Shown here piece after piece: positions 23,629-36,300 of a stretch of 64,000 bases of DNA. The DNA lies in the NCBI GenBank assembly GCA_902728285.1, contig CACVBU010000588.1, positions 737,107-801,106 on the forward strand. The letters are read 5' to 3'. Every line of letters begins with the position of its first letter. Position 1 is the first letter of the stretch. Position numbers and translations under genes: made by a program. The notes under the pieces were generated by a model. It had not been told where the DNA came from. It did not search any database and was given only the letters and a program-made list of their open reading frames with translations. Source of the stretch: Clytia hemisphaerica. Taxonomy: Eukaryota > Cnidaria > Hydrozoa > Leptothecata > Clytiidae.

Positions 23629-24395
23629 ATCAATTTGTCTTCATTCCTCTTGATAAATTTTGAAAAAGCCTTAACTATCTTTAGTGCATGTGTCAAATCT
23701 ATTAGGTCTTAAAAAAGAGATTTACCGTTAATGATTTTAAACTCTTTCTACAAGAATCGAAACAATTTTTAACCTATAATATAATACAAACGCAGCCTTA
23801 CAAAGTCTCAACTATTTAATGCTTTATAATGATTGGTGCAATGTGGACATATTATGTATGCTACATTATGCTATCGAAGTGAATTTTTTCTTTATTACTC
23901 TTCCTAGATTTTTTTAAAACTTAGTGTGTTTCTTACAAGAAATGTCTCTTCTTGTCTGTTCATTAAAGTGGTGTGTTTTGTACACTTACAACCTACACTC
24001 AGTCGGCATATTTCATTGCACAGTTTCCAATGTTTAGTGTGCTATTAACAACTTTGAAAGTGAAAATAGTACTTAAATTGAAAGTGAAAGTAGCAGGATT
24101 TCTTTCTATAATGATGGTAATATGATCTTTTATAAACTCCATGCAAAAACATTATGATTTAAGTGACCACAATAAATCCTGACCTCATGCTAAGTCAATC
24201 CAAAACAAAAATATAAAAAATTACATGCTACTTTCTCTCTCTTAAACTATAACGTTATTTACTAAACACTTAGACTGCAACTAACTCTGTTTTAATTTCG
24301 TTCATTTCCTTTTAAACTTAAACATACTCACATTTATGTTTCTTTATTACAAAGAAAGCTAATTGAGATTGATTTAAAATTAATAATGAGAAAAT
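23629..24395. other. Spacer between NUDT21 and VPS13
   Basis: About 0.75 kb with no coding signal. It should include the VPS13 promoter and leader. No distinct core promoter motif was recognised. Confidence 0.35.
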
Positions 24396-27300
24396 ATGGT
24401 GCTCAGAAGCCTTGTTACATCTCTGCTAAACAAATACCTTGGAAAATATGTAAAAGATATTGATAGTGAAAATCTCACTATTGGATTATGGAGCGGTAAG
24501 GAAAATTTCATTTTCTCTTCACTATTTTCTCACTGTATCTTAGTAATCTCTAAGGAATAACAGACATTTTCAGAAGTTTTCGGCAAATATCGGTCCTTAT
24601 GAAACCTTGAAACCTTTTTTTCCTACTGATCATTCAAAGGAAGAAATTTTTGCATGAATTCAGGATTTCAGATTTAACCTCAAACTGTGTATGTTCTAAA
24701 TGCTAAAGAATAATAAAGCAATTTGAATTGTAATTTATTTTAGGAAAAGTTTCACTTTCAGAGTTGGAACTCCGAGAAGAGGCACTTGTAAGATCTTATC
24801 TTTTGCTGTTTTAGTTAATCCTTTCAAAAGTAAAAGTCAAACAAATATTTTCTTTACCCAAAAGATTTATTTGAAAATTGTCAATAATGTTAGGCCAACC
24901 AATAATGATATTCGAAACTGCTTACTGTTTTTTCTTTTTCAGGTTGAATTAGATCTTCCTATAGATGTCAATGGAGGGTATATTGGTATGACAACACTAA
25001 CTTTGTGTCAGACTCTTATACATCAATCTTTGAAAGAAAGAAAATATAATAGAATTTGATGCATGGCTCAACTTTCAGAAAAAAGAATTAATATTTGAAC
25101 TCGTTTTAAAGTTCACCCTGTTTATTAAAACATAGATCAAAATTCTTTCCGTCTGTAAGGTACAAAAAGAGGCTTTTCTCTCTCACAAAATTTGTCAAAA
25201 TACAGTAAAATCTGAATAATCTAGGCCAATCCTTTCAAGTTTCGTCTGACACAAAAAGCTTTGCTCCAATCCCTCACTGTTATGTTAAAAAGATGATGAA
25301 TTAGCTCTAGTTTAGACGGCCCGCTTTTTGCCCTGCCTATTCTAATTGCGAATTAAAGAGGGCATAAAGTGGGCTGTCTAAAGTGATGCATAGCCCTCTT
25401 TTGACGTCAATGCAATGTCTTCTTTCAAACCTTTCCAAGCAAAGGTTTTAACAACCAACTTTGTGCCCTCTTTCTGCCTACTCTAACAATTAGAATAGGC
25501 AGGGCAGAAAGTCGGCCGTCTAAACTAGAGCTTACATTACAATTGATCTAATTGCTAAATTGTTATTTTTAGAATTTTTAAGTAAACCCTTACAATTCTC
25601 ATTTCTAAACGTACTCATTGTTTTCTATACAATAACCGATATTTTATTATTCATACAGGGCAACTTTCAGTTAGTATTCCATGGACCTCAATTTATGTGA
25701 ATCCAGTTGAAATCGAAATTGATGAAGTTTTCATTCTTACCGGACCATCAGTAGGTAGGGTATACTCATATCCCATTTTATTGGAAATTTTCATGTCTAA
25801 AAATTAATATGCCACACTCTGGCACTATTTTGCTCAGAATTCCCAAAAAGAATTATCAAAGCCTCACGATATAAAAAAAATTTTAATGCAAAAGTGTACC
25901 AAACTTTAAAAGTCGGTCATAAAACCCAGCCAAAATCTTGAAAAATCACAAAATCTTTTTAAAATAGTCATTTTTTAAACCATATAACTTCAAAGTTCCA
26001 CAGGTTTTGGATAATGCTAATATATTTCAAAATTTAATTGTCAAAATGATGACGTTATCAATTATGACAGCATCAAACCCTAATTAAATTACTCATATTC
26101 AGCTTTTATTTGAATTGATGCTACAATAAAAACACACCAATCCATGAAGATTTTTCCTACCCAAGGAATAACGAAGCACACTTCTTGTTTACTAAAAGCT
26201 AGAGTGCTATTTCTGATATAGGAAACTGTGTTTATCCATTTATCCATTTAATAATAGATTTTACTTAGTCATGCAATAAATACCATTATGTTTCATAGAG
26301 AAGCCTTATAATGAAGAGAAGGAGAAAAGAAAAAGTAATGCTGCCAAACAAAATCAAATCAAAGCTTTGGAGAAAAGCAAATCAATCAGTGAAAAAACAG
26401 AAAGTCCTGAAAGTGAGTTATAATGTTTTTTTTTGTGTCGGTTTCAGTCTTTATGTATTCTTTTCTTCATTAATATCCCATCCCCTTTGGTTATGGCAGG
26501 TTGTGTTTAAAATCACCAAAATTGTTCAAAAATTAAACTGGAAGAAATGAACAAAACCCTGAAATTCTAAAACCCTACAATTGGTTCTTATAACAAGAAA
26601 GTTTTGTTGACCTTTGCCTTTGACGATTCGAACATTTGCTTTTGAAGATATTGCAAAGTGTTTTTTTTCTGGTTTTATCATCAGGACATATAATTTGCTT
26701 CCATAAAATATCAAAACAAACAACAAGTTTGCGATCGTTATAATCAATACACGAGCAACAATTTTGATGCTTTTGTCTTTTTGAAGAAATTGAAATGGAG
26801 AGTATGTCATGTATGTCACAATACTAGTATGTAAACGACGAATAAATGATTGGTATTGCATTGGCCATTTAAACGAATGAAGGAGTCCTGGATTAGTGTC
26901 TTGAAAGTTTCGATTCGACCCTTTGTCTTGATAATTCGAACATCTCTTTTTGTAGATATTCACGAGTGTTTCTATGAGGTTTCCTAAATATAATGTAAAG
27001 TTTATTACCATAAAATATCAAAACAAATAGCAAGTTAGCAATCGTAATAATCAATACACGAGCAACAATTTTAATGTTTTCGTCTTTTTGAAGAAAATGA
27101 AGTGGAAAATAGGTCATGTATGTCACAATACTTGTAAATGACGAATAAACGATTGGCATTGCTTCATTGAAAGGTCCAGGAAGATTACGACCACGATAAG
27201 CTTGAATGGATGATATGAGGTGCAGGATAATGTTCAAAACTATTTGCACAGTCATATGCGATGTTGTGTTGCAGTGGTAGACCTTGGTATATGTGGAGTG

Positions 27301-30300
27301 GTTTATTTTAACATCCAATTTTGTTGGCGTTCGATTTAAACTTAAAAACAATGCCAATAAATCAAGCAATATCAAAATCATCACAATGAAGATTTGGGAC
27401 ATGAAAGTCTGTCGTTTCTGTTTTTCTGTCAATCTTAGCTTCGAATTAAAAGCAGTCAATAGATTTTGACATTTGATGAAAATCAATGTCTGAGGAGAAA
27501 ATGCCAGTATTGAGGTGACTATCAGGTCCATCAAGCAAGTCATTTTTGTTGATTCGTTAGAAATCGAAAATGGTACAGGGATAGTGGAAAACAAAAGTAA
27601 CATTAACACAAAATGTAACATTATAATTGGAAAATTGGATCCACGGACTATAACCGTGTCCCTTTTTCTAATGAATATGACGATAGTTGTGATGATAAAT
27701 ACAACACCAAGTGTACACAATACAGTAGAAATCATCAACCCTTTCTGGTTTTTGAGCTTCAAATGTATTGTCGAGTATGGATCATAACAAGAGTCTCGTT
27801 TCGGGGAAGATAATTTATATTTTGGACAAGGAGAGCAAGTACTGTATAATTGTTTATCGTTGGGTTGGAAATGATCGCCAGAACATTGTTGGCAACTCCA
27901 GCCATACGATGAGCTACTCCATATTCCACGGCTTTGTGCAGGTAGTATGTCAAAAACATTTTCACTACCTATTCTGCATTCTGGAACAGGACATTCTTGT
28001 GTATGGTATCTAACAACACTATACCCAATAACTGGAACAAATGCTCTCTTGCTTGTCTCTCGGACTTCGATTTTGCCATGAACATAATACATAAATCTCA
28101 ACTGACTTTTATTCGAATTACTTCTCTTTATCAACGCACCTTTAAACCTGTCAAAAGTCATGTATCTAAATATGTTCATTGTTCTATAGATTTGTATCAG
28201 TTGAGCCATTTTTAAAAGATGTGTGTCCATTGATTGGATACAATTAAAGACTGTCAACTTTTCCTGTACCCTCGATGTTATCGATAATTTCTTTTCAATA
28301 TGAGTTAAACCAGCCTCATAAAAAATCACTTTTTCAGAACTCATTGTGCTGAATGTAAAGAGATCAATGGTGTGCCAGTGTTCAGTGGAGGTTGAATCTT
28401 GATGCATATCTAACAAGAAGACATTTAATTTGAGATCCAAAAACATGAAGTGAATACTATATCTAGTCATGAATATATTTGATTGGTTTATATCGCCCAG
28501 AACCATAATGATCTGCCATTGGTTGATCTGTTCTATTACTTTGAAAAGTGCTTTCGTATCGTTTTGACTATTCGACAATGTTATGGTGTAAAACTTAGGA
28601 CAAAGTCCCAACTCTGGAGTATATTCTTGAATCACTTTGTAAAAATGTTCATAGTCCAATTTGGTGAAAGTTAAATTGCTCTCAAGGTAAACAATAATGA
28701 AATTTTTGTGTTGATTTATATTCATGTTCCAATAGCCTGCAAAACTTTGCAGATCAAGGTTTCTGTTAGCCTGATTGTTGAAATAATATAGGAAGTTTCT
28801 TGCATTCACATCAAACATATTAGCGTCACTGTGCAGGTTTTTTCGTTGTAACGACACCGGAATTATATCTTCTATATTAACAAATCTGACTACAAAGTCT
28901 TCACCGAAAAATATTTCTTGTAACAGTTTGGAGATTGTTTTTGGTGCATGTATAATAACAAGAATAATTCTTGAAGTATATTGCCAAGACTTAATGTTCC
29001 TTTTGTTCCATTTGGGAATTTGATGTTGTTCTTTCTTGGTGACCATATAGCTTTCGTTAACTTTCAAGTTCAACGCTATTTCCAATGCTTGTGTTGTGCT
29101 ACAAAAGTTGATCACTTGATATTCAATATCATTATCATTCATTGTTAATAAGTTGCCAACCTTATTAAAATCCTTATTTCTTAAGAATTGGAACCACTTT
29201 GACTTCTTATGTTGGTACGCGTAATCAATAGCATTTTTACAAATATTTGATTGAGTGACATTTTCATCTCCTGAACACTGATGGTAAAGTCCCACAATGA
29301 GCATAGGATTACCACCTGGTCTTAGAGTTGTAGATAATGATACTTTAGAAAACAAGATCTTCAAAATATTGAGAATGAGAAGTTGTTTCATCATTCAATC
29401 GCTTTGTCTCTTATACTACCACGTCTAGCGATATGTACCTTTGAGATTTTTATATTTCATAGCTACCAAGAAATTTTGGTGTTCTCAAAGTATTTTCTTC
29501 TTACTCTTTGGCTGAGCTTAAAAGTCATCCATGCAGGTGTATTTTTAAGAGAGAAGAGAGAGAGAAAAAGAGAAAGGTTCAAACCCTCATTATAATATTC
29601 AAGAAAAACCTTTAAAATGAAAGTTTTAATATCTTGAGACTATTAGTTTTGACTCATGATAATTAAAAATGTCAATATGTGTCTATTAAAAAAACTCTTT
29701 AACTCGAACCTCTACAACTCGAATGCTTCCTTAACTCGAATAAGTTAAACCTTACTCAATACATAACTGAAAATATCCTCATCTTGAACAAATTTGTGTT
29801 CTCTTTATTAAGGCTCAAACGTAAAAGAAGTTCTGATTTAATTTAATATATCCTTTCCATTTCATTTTAGATGGGACTGCTGCTGATGACACGTTAGCAG
29901 AAAAGTTGCAGGCTCAAATCTTGAAGAACTTACAGGTACCATAGTCATAATATTTAAGTATTTAGTTTCAATTGAAGGCCTCCTTTTATAGCTTCTATGG
30001 AATTCGCTTCTATATTTAATTTTTCAATGTCCCCTCCCGCTTTTTAATAAGAATATACTCCCAAAATGGAATAACTATTTTTTTTTGGTCGAGACTGATA
30101 ACATATAGGGAAGAAACAACCAGATGAACCATTTTAAGAATGATTGTATTGTAATTTTTCTTAGGTTCGAATAAAGAATATCCATGTTCGATATGAAGAT
30201 AAGGTACATGCTTGATAATTACTGTTAAGGTTATAATTTATACTGATCTATATTATATTTCTGCCACTCTGCTCACTGGCATTTCTTTAATTCGTGCACT

Positions 30301-33300
30301 TTTCAGATACAATTTTGACAATTTCAAAATTTAATTTTCCTCAACAACATTAATGGAATTGAATTTTTATTTAGACGACGATACCTGGCCAACCATTTTC
30401 AGTTGGTGCAATGTTGTACAGTGTCACTTCAGAGGTATTTTATTCTTGAAACTGGCAAAATTAAAAAGCTGACTGGGAAAAACCATTGAGTTTAAAGCCC
30501 GAAGGGTACTAATGTAACATTCCAAAGGTAGTTGAAACTGTAAAGGTGAAAAAAAAAGAATATTTACCTTTCAATGGGTACCTTTCATAATCAGTCCAAA
30601 AGTTGATGCATGCACCTCAAAAACCAAAGAGATTCGTTGGTTTTCAGGGCCATCTTTGTTGTTTTGAAAATGAAACGCAGAAAAAAAGACTGGGCCCAGA
30701 CATCTGGAAGAAGCGGGAAAAAAGCAAAGGAGATAAAGTTTTGGTACTATTACTATTATTTGTACAAAAGTTGCAATTTTCATAAAACTATTCTACATTA
30801 TAATACTCAACACATAGATTATATTCTATTAAAATAAGAAATTTATGAAACAAATACTTCAAATAGTGCTAAACTAATTTTAACCCCATCCAACACGAAG
30901 CAAAGTCGATATTTCGCCATCCCACCGGCTCATTTTCAGAAATTTTCGTACATATACAGATTTTTTTACGCCACGCGCAGATCTAGAGAAAGGATGCTAC
31001 ACTCCCTATTCGGGCGCTTCGCGCCCTCAAAACGGTCGTTCCGCAAAAAGCTGACTGGGAAAAACCATTGAGTTTAAAGCCCGAAGGGCTAGAGTTCAAT
31101 CTCTAACCTTTCTTTTCTCAGGCAAGAAAAAGTGAAGTGATATTTTTTTCAGATTTAGCGGTAAATTTTAGTTTCAATCTGTCATTTGTGTAAAAACCAG
31201 GCGAGCCGCTCAAGGCCGCGCAACTTTGGTAGGATTTGTTGGCTTCAAATCCTACCAAGGAGATTGACTTCTAGCCCTTCGGGCTTATACTTCATTGGGG
31301 AAAACTTGAACTCAAATTAAAGATAAAGTGATTACGAATCAAAGTTTCGATTTTTTTGTTTTAGACTACCACAGCCAATTGGATACCAACAATTATCGAT
31401 GGTTCTGTCAGAAAGTTTTATAAAGTACCATCTTATTAGTTTTTTTTATACTTTCATTCTGAGTACACCTGCTGCTTGTGTAAGCCTATACTTGTGATAA
31501 AATACATAGTGCTGCTCGAAAATATTATATAAAGGAGGGCCTGCTCACATTTCAAGTTGTAAGCACAGATATCTGTAAAGCCCGAAGGGCTAGATAGGCA
31601 ACTTTAACTTTCTCCAGAAAAAAAAGTGACGCAAAACATTGTAAATGAAACAAGTAAAACAAGTTGTAAGTAGCCCCACCTCAATGCAACACATTCTTAC
31701 ATTTTTTAGCAGCAGCTTTTGCTGACAATTAAAAAAAGCAATAATTTTTATTCATGATATGCACCACTGAGAGTCTTTTGAGAACTTTTAAAATTTTCCA
31801 CTCAATACGTCACTTAAACAATAGAAAAAGTGACGTATTGGGTGAAAATTTTTGAAAACTCTTGGAGACTCTCCAGTGTTGCATATCATGAATAATGTGT
31901 TTAATGTGATTTTGAGAGAAGAGTAAAGTTGAAGATCAAACATCCTTTTCAGATGGTAAACCTGGATTCCCTATCACTGTACTGGAATTCCAACACTCAA
32001 TTTTCGATGACTTCGAATGAAAACTGGAAGGTATTATAATTAAATTATCCGTCTGAGTGACCGTGTAGTGCGATGGTAGAACTTTCGGCTACGATGCGCA
32101 AGGTTTTGGGTTCACTAAAGACTTTATACTAAGTACAACAAATTGCACTTGATGCTTCTCTGCTTGTAGATAGCTATTGAAAGAGGGACCTTTGGATATG
32201 CCGACTGCAGATGCGTTGCAAACTTACTTAAAACTATCCATCTGATATGGATGAAAATCATGATTGTTTTTACCATTCATCAAATTACGATTATTCATCA
32301 TTTACAATACTACAACTAAAAGTTTTAATATGCTTCCATCGCATGTTGTTTCACTTTAGGCGCTGATGAAAAGTCAAGTGACAAATCAATCTTCAAAAAC
32401 TCACATTGATTACAGTAAGGATCTATCTGATATACTTAAGACAAATAGTAATACTTAATAAACAAGAAGCATGTCTGTTACTGTGCTATCGTGTATCGAT
32501 TTCACAATACACCGTGGATGAGAGAAGAGTGCACTGATCTTGTTCCCCAGTGGTTCGCGCTCGATTAATGCACTTGATATGAAAAGCTGCGTATCAGTGT
32601 CTGGCAAGCTGGTTGGCAGTATAAAATACAACGTAAGGTGGTTCTAACGAGATGACTCCCTAGACCGCTCAATATAGCGGGCATCTTCTGTAAGGGGAAG
32701 CCATACATCAATAGTAAACGTCGTGTTCAACTCAACGACTGAAATGTTGAGATAAAGGAGGGTTATACTTATCAGATTTTCTAAACTTAGAAAGGATGAC
32801 TTTCATTTCTCTAATAATACTTACGATATCGTATTTTGACGAACACAATATTGAAGTTTGATATCTCGAGTCTTTATACAATCTCTATTCGGCAATTTTG
32901 GACTCGTTTTGTGTTTTTTATTCATTTTTCCTAAATGTTTCATAGTCCTTGAACCGTTGTCATTGGCAGTACACATGGAAGTTGACCAAGATGCTCGAGT
33001 ATCCATGGAATACCCAAAAGTATGTTTATCACATCAATAACTTTATAGTTATGGACTTAATTTTTTAATCTGTGATTTTTATATAACTCGTACTTGCATT
33101 AATGGATTGTCTTTTATTAGGCTTAAATGATGATGGTTAGTTCTTAAAATGTTTCAAAATTCAATAAATGTAACATCTTCTTTCTCTTTTAGTTTCTGAT
33201 GCAAGTTATTTTGAAGGAATTGACTTTGAGCCTTTCTAAAGAGCAGGTATAAAGTCTATGTTTTTGAACATCTTTAGCTTTTCGATTACTCTTAGGTTCC

Positions 33301-36300
33301 AAATAAACGCCCCTCCCCCCGCTTGTTAATTTTTCGAAAATTTTCCAACCCCCTGGACCTTATTATTTTCAGCTGTCCCTTATTTTTCTTTAAATAGCCT
33401 GATATTTACCTTATTTTTTGGTTTTCAGAAGTACAATTTTCCCGGCAATTAGGCCCCCCGTTTATTCGAACCCCCCCCCCCGTTTATTTGGAACCTAAGA
33501 GTAAAGAACAGACTTAGGAATCTTTGCTATTACATAAACTCTGAGGGTTGCTGATAGATTTTGGCCTTGAATGGAACTTTGTGCTTGTCATAAAAACAAA
33601 GTTCTTGTGTCAACTGAAAAGTTGTTTAAATTCGACTTACGATTTTAAATCCTTTGATTTTTCACACGTATAATTTAGCATTTAACTGTATTATTTAATA
33701 GTTCAATGGCATCATGAAGCTACTGGATTCATTTATGTTGATGGAAGTCAATCAAATTTATCGAAAGTACAAACCATTAAAAACTGTCAAGGAAGACCCC
33801 AAAGCTTGGTAAATAAATGATGTGCTTTTCAGCCATTAGAAATAATTCTTAAAAGTTTCGAAAAAAAAGATTCAGATTCATGTATAATATGATGCAGTTG
33901 GCTTCCTCCAATTCGATCTTTCAAATTTTTCTTTAATTATAGAAGGATTGGAATTACAGGGAGTAATTTATACGACTTTTGAGCTGGATTGGCCAATACT
34001 TAAGTTCGAATTACAGAAAATTCGAATAGAGGCTCGAATTATAAAGAGTTGGCTGTATATTTTTTGTCAGTTGTCTTTGCTGACAAGGAATGCATTATTT
34101 TTTTTGTTTTTGAATCGAAGACGTCATGACAACGTCAATCTCTTTACAAATAAAGGTCTACCTGAGAATTAGTTTTTCTGAAACATAAAGCTATACTCTA
34201 CTTTTATCATCTGTTTGCATTTTAGGTGGCAGTATATTTTGAAGAGTTACACAGAGACTTCTTATAAACAATGGACTTGGGAATACATGAAGTCACACAG
34301 GTGGATACACATTATTGATTTTTTTTTGTTTGATTTTTAATATTTTTAGATATTAAATAGTTTTGCTTGTGATCGATGTTGCTGAGTGCTCGGTGAAACC
34401 AGAGCCAAGTAAAAAATTAAAATGTATCTTTCATCACAACAGAAAGTAAAAGAGTATACTATTTAGAGTTTCGTGCTACTCTACTGCACTCTTGTCAAAT
34501 GTACAAATAAAATTTTATGTGTACATTTGTATTGACAAGAGTGCAGTAAACTCTGAATAGTGTACTTTCTGTTGTGATGGAAAATATATTTTAATATTCT
34601 ATATATTCAATATTAATGTACTTTTTTTGGAGTAATATCTAAGTGGTTAATGTTTTCCATCAGCTTCGACCTTCACTTCTCTATATTTCATGCAAACGGA
34701 TTCAATGATTCGATGCAAACGAATAAAGTAAAGCAAAGTCTGTAACGATTTCATCTATATTCTATCTCAGAGAGCTTTACAAAAAGTATGTTAAGCTTTA
34801 CTACCAGAAATTGTGCTTGGGATTCCAAAAAAACCCAGACCCAAATCATCTTGCTGTTATCAAGAAACTTATCAAGGTAAGAAGTGATGAATTTGTTCTT
34901 AGGTTTTTGGACCTACCTAAGGTAGTCCTTTAAATTAACCCTTGTCCGTTCGTTCGTTCGTCCGTCCGTTCGTCCGTCCGTTCGTTCGTCCGTTCGTTCG
35001 TTCGTCTGTTGCCAGCTTTTCTCGGGATCGGCTCATTAGTTTTTTCTAATTTTTTGCACAATGATGCAAAATGGCAATGCCCAAAATGTGACGGAGCCTG
35101 ATTTTCGAGAAAAAAAAATTTTTCCGGCCGAAAATGGCGAAAATATGCCGGAAAAACTGGTTTTTCGGCATTTTCTGAGATTTCATCATTAGTTTTTTCT
35201 GATTTTTTGCTCAAAGATGCGTATTAACAATGCCCAAAACATGGCTTAGTCCGATTTTTGAGAAAAAATTTTTTCCGGCCGAAAATGCCGGAAATATGCC
35301 GGAAATCGCCGTTTTTCTGGATTTTCATTGGACTTTTCCATGTAATTGGTTGTTTTTTTCATTCAAAAACATTATTAATAGCAATGCCCACCATCAAGCA
35401 TGTTTCAATATTCAATTAAATTGATTTTTGAAGCCGGAACTTTCTAAAAATCGCCGGAACAGCCGATTTTCGCCGGAAAAATGGTATTTCTTGAATTTCT
35501 TGAGCTGTACTATATATTTTTTTCATGAAATTTTACACACTGATGCAAAATATCAATACCTAAATTGTGACGGAGCCCGATTTTCAAAAAAATTCATTTC
35601 CGGCCGAAAATGCCGGAAATATGCCGGGAAAACTGGTTCTTTGGCATTTTCCCGAGATTTTATCATTAGTTTTTTCTGATTTTTTGCTCGAAGATGCGTA
35701 TTAACAATGCCCAAAACATGACCGAGTCAGATTTTTGAGAAAAAAATTTTTTCTGGCGGAAAATGCCTGAAATATGCCGGAAATTGCTGCTTTTCTAGAT
35801 TTTAATTGGACTTTTCCATATAATTGGTTGTTTTTTCATTCTAAAACATTATCAAAAGCAATGCCCACCATCAAGCATGTTTCAATTTTCAATAAAATTG
35901 ATTTTTGAAGCCGGAACTATTTTAAAAGTCTCCGGAACAACCTATTTTCGCCGGAAAGACAGTATTTCTTGAATTTCTCGAGCTGTACTTTATATATTTT
36001 TATGAAATTTTGCACACTGATGCAATATGACAATACCTAAAATGTGACGGAGCCCGATTTTTGAAAAACATTTTTTTCCGGCCGAAAATGCCGGAAATAT
36101 GCCGGAAAAACCGGTTTTTTGACTTTTTCTCGAATTTTCATTTTTAGTTTTTTCTGATTTTTTCCAGAAAGATGCGTATTCGCAATGCTCAAAAATGACC
36201 GAGTTCGATTTTTGAGAAAATTTTTTTTCCGGTATTGCCGGAAATCGCCGTTTTTGCAGATTTTCATTGGATTTTTTCCTTGTATTTCTATGTTTTTCAC

